The notes under the pieces are model-generated. The model had not been told where the DNA came from and ran no database searches. It saw only the letters and a program-made list of their open reading frames with translations. A program made the position numbers and the translations under genes. A stretch of DNA of 64,000 nucleotides from Sorangium cellulosum So ce56 (GTDB taxonomy: Bacteria > Myxococcota_A > Polyangia > Polyangiales > Polyangiaceae), in NCBI RefSeq assembly GCF_000067165.1, contig NC_010162.1, forward strand, positions 7,943,001 through 8,007,000, read 5' to 3'. Positions 9,460 to 18,466 of this stretch are shown here, piece after piece (within the stretch, counting starts at the first letter, position 1; every line of letters starts with the position of its first letter).

Positions 9460-9744
9460 AGCGAGGGAGCCTGCGGCCCCGGCCAGACGGAGCTCGCCTA
9501 CAGCGAAGTGGACTCGACCGGGACCCCGCCGGACATCGCCACGCAGCCGATCAACAAGTACTTCTGCGCCTTGATGAACGCCATCGGCGTGAAGGCCGGT
9601 CCGGACGGCTTCCCTGCGGTCGGCGGCACGAACGAGGTGACCCACTTCGGCAAGTACGACGACACGAGGCTCTTCGCCGACGAGAGCAATCCGGCGGCCA
9701 TCAAGGACCCGGGGGAATTCAAGGCGCTTCGCGCGAACAGCTGA
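9460..9744 (+). pseudogene. C-terminal remnant of a larger, unidentified (possibly DUF1552-like) protein
   Basis: The plus-strand frame is open from just after a stop at 9448 and ends with TGA at 9742-9744. It reads like the inside and end of a protein (for example INKYFCALMNAIGVKAGPDG and KYDDTRLFADESNPAAIKD) with no initiation region; the only in-frame start candidates (GTG 9508, ATG 9574) lack a ribosome binding site. The ending resembles the C-termini of exported DUF1552/DUF1501-type myxobacterial proteins, but this is a guess. The coding pattern begins at the same point where the DUF1810 homology on the other strand is cut, which argues for a rearrangement. Confidence 0.45.
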
Positions 9745-9758
9745 GCGACGCGCGCGGG

Positions 9759-10439
9759 TTACAGGCCCGTGTGTGTCCCCGTGATCCAGACGGTCGCGTG
9801 GGAGCCATCGGGCTGCGTGGCCCAGGTGCGGACGCGGTACTTGCTCGTGGCGACCTGCTGCGCGGTCCCGTAGTTCTCGTGGAAGTAGACGAACGCCGGC
9901 GTCGAGCAGTGCCCGCGGCCGGTCAGCGGGTTGTCCCAGAGCCACGTGCCCGCCTGCTCCTTGTATGTGAGCTGCACGAACTGGCTCGTCGCGGCGTCCC
10001 AGCGCTGCACGCGCGTGGCCATCTTGGTGTTCGCGCAGTCGCTCATCGCCTGCGACGCGTCGCTCCACGAGGTGGACGAGGAGTCCCAGAAGGTAGGCTG
10101 CACGTCGAAGCGGTAGGTCTCCGGGGTCTGGTGCTGGTAATAGCCGGGCACGGGGAAATCGACGATCGTCGTCGCCCGATCCTGCCCGATGTCCGGACAG
10201 ATGCCGTCGATCCACTGGTAGGCGCGGACGTAGTTTGCGCTTGCTCCGACCGCGGTGAGCTGCGGGGTGGTGAAGTTCGGGTCGGTCCCCATCGCGCAGG
10301 GGTCAGGGTTTCCTCCGAGCGCCTCGGCGCTCTCCGCCGTGTCTTCCTCGTCGAAGCTGCCGGCGTCCGCCGCCACGCAGCCCGTGACCATCGAGATGGT
10401 GATGAGACCGAGACCGAGATGATACGCAGCAATCTTCAT
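9759..10439 (-). CDS. Secreted lipoprotein of unknown function
   Basis: This 226-residue protein starts at the ATG at 10439, chosen because AAGGGGAG lies just upstream and because it yields a lipoprotein signal peptide: a Lys near the N-terminus, the hydrophobic stretch GLGLITISMVTG, and the lipobox Cys at about residue 23. After an acidic linker (DEEDTAESAEAL) the mature part is rich in Trp, Tyr and Thr and has several Cys (C-P-D, D-C-A-N, H-C-S-T), suggesting an extracellular disulfide-bonded beta domain. I do not recognise a family. It sits alone, divergent from the RCC1-like lipoprotein gene. Confidence 0.7.
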   Translation of the reverse strand: MKIAAYHLGLGLITISMVTGCVAADAGSFDEEDTAESAEALGGNPDPCAMGTDPNFTTPQLTAVGASANYVRAYQWIDGICPDIGQDRATTIVDFPVPGYYQHQTPETYRFDVQPTFWDSSSTSWSDASQAMSDCANTKMATRVQRWDAATSQFVQLTYKEQAGTWLWDNPLTGRGHCSTPAFVYFHENYGTAQQVATSKYRVRTWATQPDGSHATVWITGTHTGL

Positions 10440-10894
10440 GGTGCGACTCCCCTTGGTATGCGGGCCACTCAGGCCGCGCCCGCCCCCGCACCCAAGCAGA
10501 GAGCAGGGAGCGTGCCTGCGACGATCCCCTGAGCGCTCCTTTGCCCTCGAAGCTCTCGCAGCGCAGGATCGCGATGCAGGTCGTGGGGCAGACCGCCGCT
10601 CGCCCCGGCGATGGAGGCGGCAGCCTCCTCCATCGGCAGGGCGATGGAGGCTCGCGCCTCCACCTCGACCCGCGAGCTGCTTGAAGCCCGCGAGCTGAAG
10701 CCGCCCGCCGGAGCTCGCGATGCGGCCGTCGTGGGGTCCACCTGGCGCGCAAATTTCGAGCGCAAAGCGACGAAGCGTGGCCCGCGGTCTGGCCGCTTGC
10801 GTAGGCGCGGAGATGCTCACTCCTTGAATCGGGGCCAGCGCTCGACGATCGATCGTGCATGCGGAGCACGGAGCACCTGGGTATCCTTTGTGTC
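10440..10894. other. Intergenic region between two divergent lipoprotein genes
   Basis: 455 bp with no gene I can support. It contains small GC-rich inverted repeats around 10613-10665 (GATGGAGGC against GCCTCCTCCATC, and GGAGGC-TCGC-GCCTCC), and should include promoters in both directions. Confidence 0.4.
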
Positions 10895-12004
10895 ATGGCG
10901 CTTGAACGGAGGGCGGCGCGGCTCGTGGCAGCGGGCGCCGCGATGCTTGCCATGGGCTGCAGCGGGAAGTGGACGACGCAGGAGAGCGGCGCAGAAATGG
11001 CTGGCGGCGCGGGCGGGAGCGAGGGCACGGCGCAGGGCGGCGATCCGGGGAGCGCCGCGGCCTGCGCGGCCGGGGAGGCGCGCTGCAACGCGAGCGGCCT
11101 GCGCGAGACGTGCACGAGCGACGGCGGCTGGAGCGTCTCGGATTTCGTGTGCGCGCGAAACGTCGCGGTCGACGACGACGTCGGCAGCACCTGTGTGACG
11201 AAGACCGACGGCAGCTATCGTTGCTGGGGCGAGGATCCGGGCGGCGCGCTGCCCGCCGAGCGCTACCGGCGTGTCCAGCTCACGCGACAGGGGCTGATCG
11301 GGCTCACCGAGGACGGTCGGCTGCTCGCCGCCGAAACGCTCCTGCCAGACGGGCTGCCACCTGTCGCCTCCTTTCGGGCGACGAACATGTGGGGCGAACA
11401 GGGCGTGTGCCCGCTGTTCGTGGACGGGTCGTTCGCGGTGCTGCTGGATCGCAACCAAGAGAACCTCCCGGAGCCCCCGGACAAGGTGGTGGAGTTCGAG
11501 GGCCCGTTCACGCAAGCGCTCTGCGCCTGGGAGGGGCTCGTCGCCGGCGTGCGCCCGGATGGCAGCCTGTGGCAGTTCCATGGCATGGAGACGATCCCCG
11601 GTGAGTTCACCCAGGTGGCGTTCAGCAACCGCATCGTCTGCGGGCTCACGAAGGCGGGCGGCATCCAGTGCTTCGAGCCGAGCATCTCTTGCGGCAACAC
11701 CCCCAGCACGCACTGCGCCGGGCCCGAGTATCCCGAGTTTTCGGGCGGGCCGTACCGTTCCATCACCGCCACGGCCGGAGCGGTGTGCGCGATCGACGCC
11801 GAGGGGGCCCTCACGTGCCGGCGCTACGACGGCGCCGACATGCCGATCGACGCCGGCCGCTTCACGTTCATCGAAGGCGGGTACGACCTCCTTTGCGGCG
11901 TGCGCACCGACGGCTCGGGCGCCTGTTTCCGCCACGGCGGCTGGAACCTTGGCGAGGTCGGTCCGTTCGTGCCCGTCGAGCCGGCGCTCGATCCCGGCTG
12001 GTGA
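10895..12004 (+). CDS. Lipoprotein with RCC1-like repeats
   Basis: The 369-residue protein begins at the ATG at 10895, which gives an arginine-rich n-region, a hydrophobic core and the lipobox AMGC (Cys near residue 23). A Gly/Ser/Glu linker precedes a Cys-rich segment (CAAGEARCNASGLRETC) and then about six degenerate repeats with the pattern Cys-x-[LIV]-x(2)-[DG]-G-x-x-x-Cys (for example CGLTKAGGIQC, CAIDAEGALTC), which is the signature of myxobacterial RCC1-like seven-bladed propellers. The protein is probably anchored in the outer membrane. Ligand and role unknown. Confidence 0.75.
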   Translation: MALERRAARLVAAGAAMLAMGCSGKWTTQESGAEMAGGAGGSEGTAQGGDPGSAAACAAGEARCNASGLRETCTSDGGWSVSDFVCARNVAVDDDVGSTCVTKTDGSYRCWGEDPGGALPAERYRRVQLTRQGLIGLTEDGRLLAAETLLPDGLPPVASFRATNMWGEQGVCPLFVDGSFAVLLDRNQENLPEPPDKVVEFEGPFTQALCAWEGLVAGVRPDGSLWQFHGMETIPGEFTQVAFSNRIVCGLTKAGGIQCFEPSISCGNTPSTHCAGPEYPEFSGGPYRSITATAGAVCAIDAEGALTCRRYDGADMPIDAGRFTFIEGGYDLLCGVRTDGSGACFRHGGWNLGEVGPFVPVEPALDPGW

Positions 12005-12354
12005 GCGCCGGGGCCACGATCGCGGCGACGACGCGCGGGCGCGGCGGCGTCACGACGCGAGCGCCGCCGCGCTCGGCGAGCGCGGCCGTGGCCCTTCGCC
12101 GTTCGCGGACCACGGCGGGCAGATTTTGAGCCACCTACGTCTGCAGCCGCTCAGGGCCCGCGGCGCCTCTCCCTGGACCGGCGTGTGTTCAGGTCGACGG
12201 CGGACTCGCAATGCCAGGCAATCATGGAGTTGAATGATCGAGATGATGGCGACATCGATCCCTACACGGGAGACCATGGCCCGCGCGCCCCATGGCTCGC
12301 AGGTCGTCATGGTCGATGAGAGAGCGCGCATTTCGAGGCGCGCTGGAGGAGCTC
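12005..12354. other. Intergenic region, no gene seen
   Basis: 350 bp between two same-strand lipoprotein genes. Short open frames on both strands have no family features. A GGAGGAG sequence at the end is the ribosome binding site of the downstream gene. Confidence 0.4.
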
Positions 12355-13992
12355 ATGCCTCACGTCTCGATGATTCTCAGGAACAGCAGGATGCATGCCG
12401 CCGTGGTGATGACATCCGCCATGGTCGGTTGCGCCGCGCCCCCTGAAAGCAAACAGGGGAGCCCCGAGCCCGACGGCGCAGCGGCGTCCGCGAGCGCGCT
12501 CCGGGCGAATGACAGGCACCCACGGCGCGGTCACGGCCACGGCCATGGTCACGGCGCAGCGAGCTGCAATGATCACAACCCATGCACCCTGGACACACGC
12601 GTCAGGTGGGCATGCGTCCATGCGCCCGCGCCGTATGGACCGCCGCCGTCGCGGGGGCGAAATCGCTGCGGCGAGGGCGAGGTGTGCGACGGACACGGGG
12701 CCTGCGTGGAGCCGGGCGCGCCGCTCTGGAGCGTGAGCTTTCCCGGCGAAGCGTCGTTCGCGAGCATCAACGCCGACGGGGCCAGCAATGTCCTCCTCAC
12801 TGGCCAGCTCAGCGGTACGGCCGACCTCGGCGGGGGCCCGCTCACGAGCGCGGGGCAGCGCGATGTGCTGATCGCGAAGCTCGATCCGGACGGCGAGCTC
12901 GTCTGGGCGAGGCGCTACGGCGGCCCTGGGGATGAGTTCGGCGCGAAGATCGCCGCGCTCTCCGACGGGAGCCTTGTGAACGCGGGAGGCTATGTCGACT
13001 CGCTGGATGTCGGCGCCGGGCCGATCCCCAGCGCCGGGCTGAGCGACATCTACGTCATGAGGACGGACCCGGCAGGGGACCCCGCGTGGGTCCGCCATTT
13101 CGGCGATCCGGCCTATCAAGACGTCTATGGCCTGTCGGTCGACGGCGAGGACAACGTGGTCGTCCTCGGCTCGTTCGAGGGGACGGTCGACTTCGGCGCG
13201 GGGCCGGTGAGCAGCGCGGGCGCGCAGGACATCTTCCTGTTCAAGCTGGATCCGGCCGGCAACACCCTCTGGAGCAAGGGCGTCGGGAGCGAGTTCAGCG
13301 ACAGCTCGGTCGCCCTCACGACGGACCCGATCGGCAACGTGATCTTCGGAGGATCCGTGGGGACCGGCGCGGATCTGGGCGATGGGCCGCTCCCAGGCCC
13401 TCGAGTCTTCGTCGCGAAGCTGGATCCCGCGGGCAACCATGTCTGGAGCAGGACGTTCGGAGACACGTCCAGCGTCATCCAGGACGTCGAGGCGGACCCC
13501 GCGGGCAACGTGGTCCTGGTCGGGCAGACGGGCGTCACCATCGACCTCGGCACGGGGCCGATCACCAACGAGGGCTATGATGCCGCGTTCCTCGCGAAGC
13601 TCGACGCGGCCGGGAACACCGTCTGGAGCAGGGGCTTCAGCGCGCCGCAGAGCAGGGTTGTCATCACCTCGATCGATGTCGACAGCCAGGCGAACGTGGT
13701 GGCCTCCGGGGTGCTCGTCGCCGACGTCTCGGCGACGCTCGACTTCGATGGGATCCCCTTCCCGTCAGGGTACAACCCGTCGAGCTACAGCGCGCGCACC
13801 TTCCTGGTGAAGCTCGACGCCGGCGGGCACGTGCTGTGGGTCGAGGGGTTCGACACCGAGCGACCCTTCAGCATCGTCGTCGATCCGCGCGATCGCGTGC
13901 TGGCCACAGCGACGTTCACGGGCACCCTCGACCTCGGCTCCGGCCCGCTGACAGGGGACGAGGACGTCTTCGTCGCGGCGTTCGGCCCCTGA
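12355..13992 (+). CDS. SBBP-type beta-propeller lipoprotein
   Basis: The 545-residue protein starts at ATG 12355, directly after GGAGGAGCTC, and has a signal peptide ending at the lipobox MVGC (Cys near residue 27). A low-complexity Gly-His stretch (RGHGHGHGHG) and a Cys-rich segment (CNDHNPCTLD, CGEGEVCDGHGAC) precede about nine repeats of roughly 45 residues, each with the pattern [IVF]-[FVA]-[LV]-x-K-L-D-x-x-G-x-x-[LV]-W-[SA]-[RK]. This is the SBBP/beta-propeller repeat array common in myxobacterial surface lipoproteins. The His stretch could bind metal. It ends convergent with the next gene across a shared hairpin. Confidence 0.8.
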   Translation: MPHVSMILRNSRMHAAVVMTSAMVGCAAPPESKQGSPEPDGAAASASALRANDRHPRRGHGHGHGHGAASCNDHNPCTLDTRVRWACVHAPAPYGPPPSRGRNRCGEGEVCDGHGACVEPGAPLWSVSFPGEASFASINADGASNVLLTGQLSGTADLGGGPLTSAGQRDVLIAKLDPDGELVWARRYGGPGDEFGAKIAALSDGSLVNAGGYVDSLDVGAGPIPSAGLSDIYVMRTDPAGDPAWVRHFGDPAYQDVYGLSVDGEDNVVVLGSFEGTVDFGAGPVSSAGAQDIFLFKLDPAGNTLWSKGVGSEFSDSSVALTTDPIGNVIFGGSVGTGADLGDGPLPGPRVFVAKLDPAGNHVWSRTFGDTSSVIQDVEADPAGNVVLVGQTGVTIDLGTGPITNEGYDAAFLAKLDAAGNTVWSRGFSAPQSRVVITSIDVDSQANVVASGVLVADVSATLDFDGIPFPSGYNPSSYSARTFLVKLDAGGHVLWVEGFDTERPFSIVVDPRDRVLATATFTGTLDLGSGPLTGDEDVFVAAFGP

Positions 13993-13999
13993 CCACGGC

Positions 14000-14038
14000 G
14001 ACCACGAGGGCGAGCCACGCGGGCGCGCCCTCGCGGTC
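14000..14038. terminator. Bidirectional terminator hairpin between convergent genes
   Basis: A 13-bp inverted repeat (GACCACGAGGGCG against CGCCCTCGCGGTC, one G-T pair) with a 13-base loop fills the 65-bp gap between the convergent SBBP-type and propeller lipoprotein genes. No long T tract is present on either side. Confidence 0.5.
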
Positions 14039-14057
14039 ACCGCCGGGACACGGACGA

Positions 14058-15560
14058 TCAGGGAGCGACGTAGGACGCGACTTGCCCCTGGTAGCGGTAG
14101 TCGCCGGCGTTGGACCAGAACACGCCCTGCCCCTCCGGGGCGATGACACGCCAGGGGACGGGCTGCCCGAACGCCAGCAGGACGGTCCTGTTGCTCTCGA
14201 GATCGTGCGCGTTGACGCTGCGGTTCCCGCGCGTGTCCGTCGAGAACAGCGTCGAGCCCCGGAGGGCCAGCCCCGCCATCGAGTCCCCCCTGTGGATCAA
14301 GGTCTTCTGTCCTCCGGCGATGGGCGCCTTGAACACGCCGCCGTCGCCGGCGTTGGCCCAGTAGACGAACGCCGCGTCCACCGCGATCCCGGCCGGCTCG
14401 GCCTCGTTGTCGGCGATGACCGTCACCTCCCCGCCCCCCTTCGCCACCTTGTAGACCTTGTTGGTCGCCGCGCCGCCGGTCCAGTAGAGGTTCTGCGCGT
14501 CCTGCGCGAGGTACGCGGGCCTCCCGGCGCCGGACGCGAGGACGACCGGCTCGCCGCCGTCGAGCGGCATCGTGAAGAGGTTCTCTCCATCGCCGTCGCC
14601 GAAGTAGATGGCCGACGCGTCGCCGATGACGCTCACGACATAGCCGATCTGGGCCAGCGTCTCCACCTCCAGGGTCGCCTTGTCGACGCGCCGGAGCGCC
14701 GAGGGGATCACCGGGTCGTCGTCACCGCCGCTCGCCCAGTACACGTGGGAGTCGTTGACCCACAGCGCCTTGGGATCGGGATCGGCGGGGATCATCGCCT
14801 CTGCCTCCGCGGTGCCCAGCCTCACGCGGTAGATGAATCCGTCGTTGTTGTCCCCGGTCGCGACATCCTCGGTGCCGCCGCTCGCGAAGTAGAGGAAGGA
14901 CTCGTCGGCGGCCAGCGCGCTCGGGTAGCGGTGCAGGCTCGCCATCGGGGTCGCCAGGATCATGCCTGGATAGATCCTCGAGAGGCGGTCGGTCTCCGTG
15001 ACGACGCTGTCCCTCGAGACGTCGTGCCGCGCGAGCGGCGCGAAATCGTCGGAGCCCTCCTGCGCGGTGAAGCCATAGGCGCCGAGGACCGCGCTTTCGC
15101 CCAGCTCCGCCCTGAGCTCGACGGTGATCGGCAGCGTGAGCGTGATCGGCCGCTCGAACGTCAGGCCCTCCGGGCCGAGGACGTACATGGGCCCCACCGC
15201 GCCCTCGGGGGCCTCGTCGATGCGCTGGATGGAGATCACCGTGTTCTCGTTCACGGCGCCCGGCGGCACCTCGATGGTGAAGCCGTCGTCCGCCGTGAAG
15301 GTCCCGCCCTGCGCGTCGACGGAGAGCTGCTCGCCGGCCCCTGGCTGCGCGCCGGTCCCTGACGTGGAGCCGCCGCCGATAGCGCCGCCGCTCCCATCGC
15401 CGCTGCCGGTGGTGCCGCTGCCCGTACCGCCGCCGCCGGCAGCGCCGCTGCCCATATCGCCGCCGCCCGTGGCCCGATTGCCCTTGTCCGTCCCTTCGCA
15501 CGACGCGCTGCTCAGCGCGGCAGCCGCGCACGCCAACACCACGAATGAGGTCCTTGTCAT
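14058..15560 (-). CDS. Lipoprotein with six-bladed propeller repeats (DUF5050/TolB-like)
   Basis: This 500-residue protein has a lipoprotein signal (lipobox ASC, Cys near residue 21), then a long Gly/Ser/Thr low-complexity linker (about residues 30-75), a beta-sandwich segment of about 110 residues (IEVPPGAVNENTVISIQRID, resembling a ZU5-like domain), and a C-terminal propeller made of about six repeats of the form [LI]-[YF]-W-[AT]-[SGN]-x-G-D-G-x-[IVF]-[FY]-[KR]-V/A-P-L-x-G-G. The repeats match DUF5050-type propellers widely found on myxobacterial cell surfaces. The gene is monocistronic. Partner or ligand unknown. Confidence 0.8.
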   Translation of the reverse strand: MTRTSFVVLACAAAALSSASCEGTDKGNRATGGGDMGSGAAGGGGTGSGTTGSGDGSGGAIGGGSTSGTGAQPGAGEQLSVDAQGGTFTADDGFTIEVPPGAVNENTVISIQRIDEAPEGAVGPMYVLGPEGLTFERPITLTLPITVELRAELGESAVLGAYGFTAQEGSDDFAPLARHDVSRDSVVTETDRLSRIYPGMILATPMASLHRYPSALAADESFLYFASGGTEDVATGDNNDGFIYRVRLGTAEAEAMIPADPDPKALWVNDSHVYWASGGDDDPVIPSALRRVDKATLEVETLAQIGYVVSVIGDASAIYFGDGDGENLFTMPLDGGEPVVLASGAGRPAYLAQDAQNLYWTGGAATNKVYKVAKGGGEVTVIADNEAEPAGIAVDAAFVYWANAGDGGVFKAPIAGGQKTLIHRGDSMAGLALRGSTLFSTDTRGNRSVNAHDLESNRTVLLAFGQPVPWRVIAPEGQGVFWSNAGDYRYQGQVASYVAP

Positions 15561-16244
15561 CGCTTCGCTCCTCCGCTGGCGGTCGTCGCCGCCATGTCAT
15601 GGAAGGCCATGGTTCTGCCGAGCTCGCCATGGGGGCGGCTGCGACATCACCCTTGTTCAGACAACAGCGTAGCGCCCGATGAGGCGGTGGCGAGCTGAGC
15701 CAGAGCAGGTGAGAGACATACAGTCTTTACCTGTCAGGGTTATCCCAGGCGTCCACTTGCCATGCCCCTTACGCATCGTGGTTGTCCCAGGGGTCCACTC
15801 GCTACGGTCCTTACCTGTCAGGGTTGTCCCAGGTGCACGGCTCGACCGCGCGTCGCCGGCGGCTCATGACTCGTGGCGGCGGGGCGACGGCGCCGCGCGC
15901 GCGCAGACCACGCTCGGCGATGGCGGGTCTCGCGCTGGCGAGCGAGGGGCGCGAGGGCGCCGTCGGGGCCCGGGGAGCGGCAGCCCGGCATGCGCCGAGG
16001 GGCGGGGCATCGGGGGCTTCGCGACGACGAGCGCCTCCTCCGGCGTGCAGCGCATGGCCGAGAGGTGGCCCATCGTGCGGCCGGAGCGGGCGACCGGCTT
16101 GCCGGCGCCGGGGCTCCCAGCGCGGCGCCCGCCCGCACCGTGCGGGCGGATTGAGTTCGTGAACGGTCTGCGTATCCTGGCCTCGCTGCATCGAAGCCAC
16201 CCGCAGTTCCTTGGAGTCGTCGCGCGAGCGCGACGGGAGCCGGC
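15561..16244. other. Intergenic region with a 42-bp minisatellite
   Basis: 684 bp between divergently transcribed genes. Apart from the direct repeat at 15727-15841 I see nothing that can be supported. Several long open frames overlap here on both strands, but they are products of the high GC content. Confidence 0.5.
15727..15841. repeat. 42-bp tandem repeat, about 2.7 copies
   Basis: Units begin at 15727, 15769 and 15811 with exact 42-base spacing. The conserved core is TTACCTGTCAGGGTTGTC followed by CCAGGGGTCCAC; the middle copy is the most diverged. The unit length is a multiple of three, but the region has no credible gene. Confidence 0.85.
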
Positions 16245-17123
16245 ATGCCGATCGGGCAAACGAAAGGGAGTATCGTACCGCTGCGCCGCGACGCAGCGCC
16301 GCGCGTTCGCGGCGTGCAGGCCGCCACGGTGCTCGCGGCGCTGCTCGGGCTCGCCGCGCCGGCGGCCGCGCAGGCGCAGGCCGCGCCGCCGAAACCGGCG
16401 CGCGGCGACGCGGCGAGGCCCGCCGCGCCAGGCACGACGCCCGCGGCAACGGGTGCCCCGATCGCTCCGGCGCCCGCCCCTGTCGCTCCGGCGCCCGCCC
16501 CGATCGCTCCGGCGCCCGCCCCGATCGCTCCGGCGCCCGCCCCGATCGCTCCGGCGCCCGCCCCGATCGCTCCGGCGCCCGCCCCGATCGCTCCGGCGCC
16601 CGCCCCTGTCGCTCCGGCGGGCGGCGCGCTGGTGCCCATCCCGCAGGGCTACTACCTGCCGGCGCCGCCGCTCCCGCCGTGGGCCAACCCACGGACCATC
16701 GAGTACGAAGAGGGGGACCCGATCCCGCGCGGCTACGCGCTCCGGACCAGGGCGGACCGCAAGCTCGCCACCGCGGGGCTGCTCACGTTCGGGATCCCGT
16801 ACGCGCTCACGTTCACGGTCGCAGGCATCGCGTCGTTCGACGACGACGAGTTCGACGAGTTCGGGCCGCTGCTCATCCCGTTCGCCGGCCCGATGATCGC
16901 GATCGGGACCCTGGAAGCGGAGGGCGCGGGCATCTTCTGGCTCACGGTGGACGCCGTGACCCAGGTGGGCGGGCTCATCCTGTACGCCGCCGGTCTCGCG
17001 AACGAGGACGTCTACCTCGAGCGCCAGTTCACGGTGAGCTCACGCGACCCTGGGCACGCTGCGTCCCGCTGGCCAGAGGTCTCGATCGGCGGGTCCTCCG
17101 CCAGCCTCCGATGGAGATTCTGA
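16245..17123 (+). CDS. Exported protein with an APIAPAP repeat stalk and two hydrophobic segments
   Basis: The 292-residue protein has an N-terminal hydrophobic stretch ending in AAPAAAQAQA, which looks like a signal peptide, although about 25 residues precede the hydrophobic core, so a start further downstream is possible. Residues of about 72-125 are a perfect seven-residue repeat (P-I/V-A-P-A-P-A). The rest has two hydrophobic segments (TAGLLTFGIPYALTFTVAGI and a second one near ILYAAGLANEDV) around the motif FAGPMIAIGTLE. The following gene encodes a shorter paralogue with the same C-terminal plan. Function unknown; the repeat could span periplasm or cell wall. Confidence 0.7.
   Translation: MPIGQTKGSIVPLRRDAAPRVRGVQAATVLAALLGLAAPAAAQAQAAPPKPARGDAARPAAPGTTPAATGAPIAPAPAPVAPAPAPIAPAPAPIAPAPAPIAPAPAPIAPAPAPIAPAPAPVAPAGGALVPIPQGYYLPAPPLPPWANPRTIEYEEGDPIPRGYALRTRADRKLATAGLLTFGIPYALTFTVAGIASFDDDEFDEFGPLLIPFAGPMIAIGTLEAEGAGIFWLTVDAVTQVGGLILYAAGLANEDVYLERQFTVSSRDPGHAASRWPEVSIGGSSASLRWRF
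16458..16619 (+). repeat. 21-bp coding minisatellite, about 7.7 copies
   Basis: The unit CCGATCGCTCCGGCGCCCGCC is repeated in register with the reading frame of the exported protein, giving the heptapeptide P-I-A-P-A-P-A. Copies 2 and 8 have GTC (Val) in place of ATC (Ile). Near identity at the DNA level indicates recent expansion or gene-conversion-like homogenisation. Confidence 0.9.
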
Positions 17124-17169
17124 GCTGGCGCCCCTGCGCCGACAGCCCTCACCCCGAAGGGAGACGCAC

Positions 17170-17883
17170 GTGACCGCGATCCGCACCGCCCTCTCGATGG
17201 CCGCGCTGTTTGGCGCGCTCGCGCTCGCAGCGCCGGCCGCGGCGGAGAACGACGCCCCCCCGTCCGCGCAGAGCGCGGCGCCGTCTGGCTACGCGCCGTC
17301 CCCTGCCGGCGCGCCACCCGGCTATGCGCCGCCCGGCTATGCGCCGCCCGGCTACGCGCTGCCGCCTGGATACGCGCCGCCGCCTGACCACGTGCCGCCA
17401 GGCTACGTGCCGTACGCGCCGTCCGTCATCCTCGGCATGCCGCGGACGTTGACCTTCACGGAAGGCGGGATCCGGCCGGCGGGCTATCGCATCGAGACGC
17501 AGATGAACCGCGGGCTGGTGGTCGCGGGGTCGATCGTCCTCGCCAGCGCGTGGGCGCTCTCGGCGCTGACGGCGGGGAGCATCCTCAGCGAGGGAGGCAG
17601 CGACGCCGTCAGCTACTCGCCGATGCTCGTGCCCGTGGGCGGCCCGTTCATCACGCTCGGCACGGGCGAGGAGGTCGACGCCGACCGCGACGCCGGCCGG
17701 CTCGCCGCCGCCCTCCTCCTCTTCGACGGGGCCACGCAGGTGACCGGCTTCGTGCTGCTCGTCGCAGGCCTCGTCAGCAACCAGCGGGTCTGGGTGCGCG
17801 ACGACATCCCGCGCAAGGTGTCGATCCAGGCCCCCGAGCTCACCGTCGGCCCGACAGGCGCGACCCTGCGCGTGAGCTTCTGA
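17170..17883 (+). CDS. Exported protein, paralogue of the upstream gene, with GYAPP repeats
   Basis: The 237-residue protein has a clear signal peptide (hydrophobic core, cleavage after APAAA near residue 25), then a Pro/Tyr/Gly-rich segment of repeated GYAPP units (about residues 37-77), then a domain like that of the upstream gene: a charged strand with RPAGYRIETQMNRGLVVAG, a hydrophobic segment, the block PVGGPFITLGT matching FAGPMIAIGT in the paralogue, and a second hydrophobic segment. The two genes lie 46 bp apart on the same strand and are a tandem duplication with different Pro-rich stalks. Function unknown. Confidence 0.75.
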   Translation: MTAIRTALSMAALFGALALAAPAAAENDAPPSAQSAAPSGYAPSPAGAPPGYAPPGYAPPGYALPPGYAPPPDHVPPGYVPYAPSVILGMPRTLTFTEGGIRPAGYRIETQMNRGLVVAGSIVLASAWALSALTAGSILSEGGSDAVSYSPMLVPVGGPFITLGTGEEVDADRDAGRLAAALLLFDGATQVTGFVLLVAGLVSNQRVWVRDDIPRKVSIQAPELTVGPTGATLRVSF

Positions 17884-17935
17884 GATTCGAGCTCGCCTGA
17901 GCTAGCGAGAGAAGCTGAAGCCCGCTCCCCTGGTT

Positions 17936-18373
17936 GGGCGTGTCGACGGGCTCGTTGGTCGCCAGCACCCACGCCACCGGCTCTTCGCCCGCTGGCGTGT
18001 CGATCTCCTGCACCACCACGACGTTGACCGCGAGCTCTTCGGCCAGCTCGGGCAGGTAGTACGGACGGCGCAGCGCCAGGCGCCGGGCGCCGACGCCCAG
18101 CGTGGCCATCCGCTCCGAGCGCTCGGGGTGCGCGCGCTTGCTCGCAGGTACCGGTCCGGCGCGGCGTTGGGTGAGCACGACCTCGCGACTGAGCCGGATC
18201 GGCAGCTCGACCAGCGCCTCGCTCAGCCGCAGCCGTGCGTCGTCGTCGAGCATTTCTTCCTCGTCCTCGGCCAGCTCCGACACGTTCCGATCGCGCGCCA
18301 TGCGCACGACGAAGCGGTGGCCCTGCTCGACCATGGCGCACAGAAGCGGGTAGGCGTCGGCCTCGCGGTCCAT
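17936..18373 (-). pseudogene. IS4-type transposase remnant
   Basis: The frame contains the middle of an IS4-family DDE transposase: it begins at the M-D-R-E-A-D-A-Y segment, which matches the D-R-E/G-A-D block with the second catalytic Asp, and runs to AWVLATNEPVDTP, a conserved strand upstream of the catalytic Glu region. The N-terminal part with the first Asp and the C-terminal part with the Y-R-x-R-W-x-I-E-E motif are missing. After residue P the frame reads unrelated sequence that overlaps the end of the exported protein gene on the other strand. It cannot be active. No terminal inverted repeats were found. Confidence 0.7.
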
Positions 18374-18466
18374 GGGTTGATCGCGTCGGTGGCCACGGCG
18401 AGCGTCGCGTGCGCCAAAAGCCCTGGAGCGGTCCGGAGCACGGTTGTGGCGGTGTCACGCAGCGAG

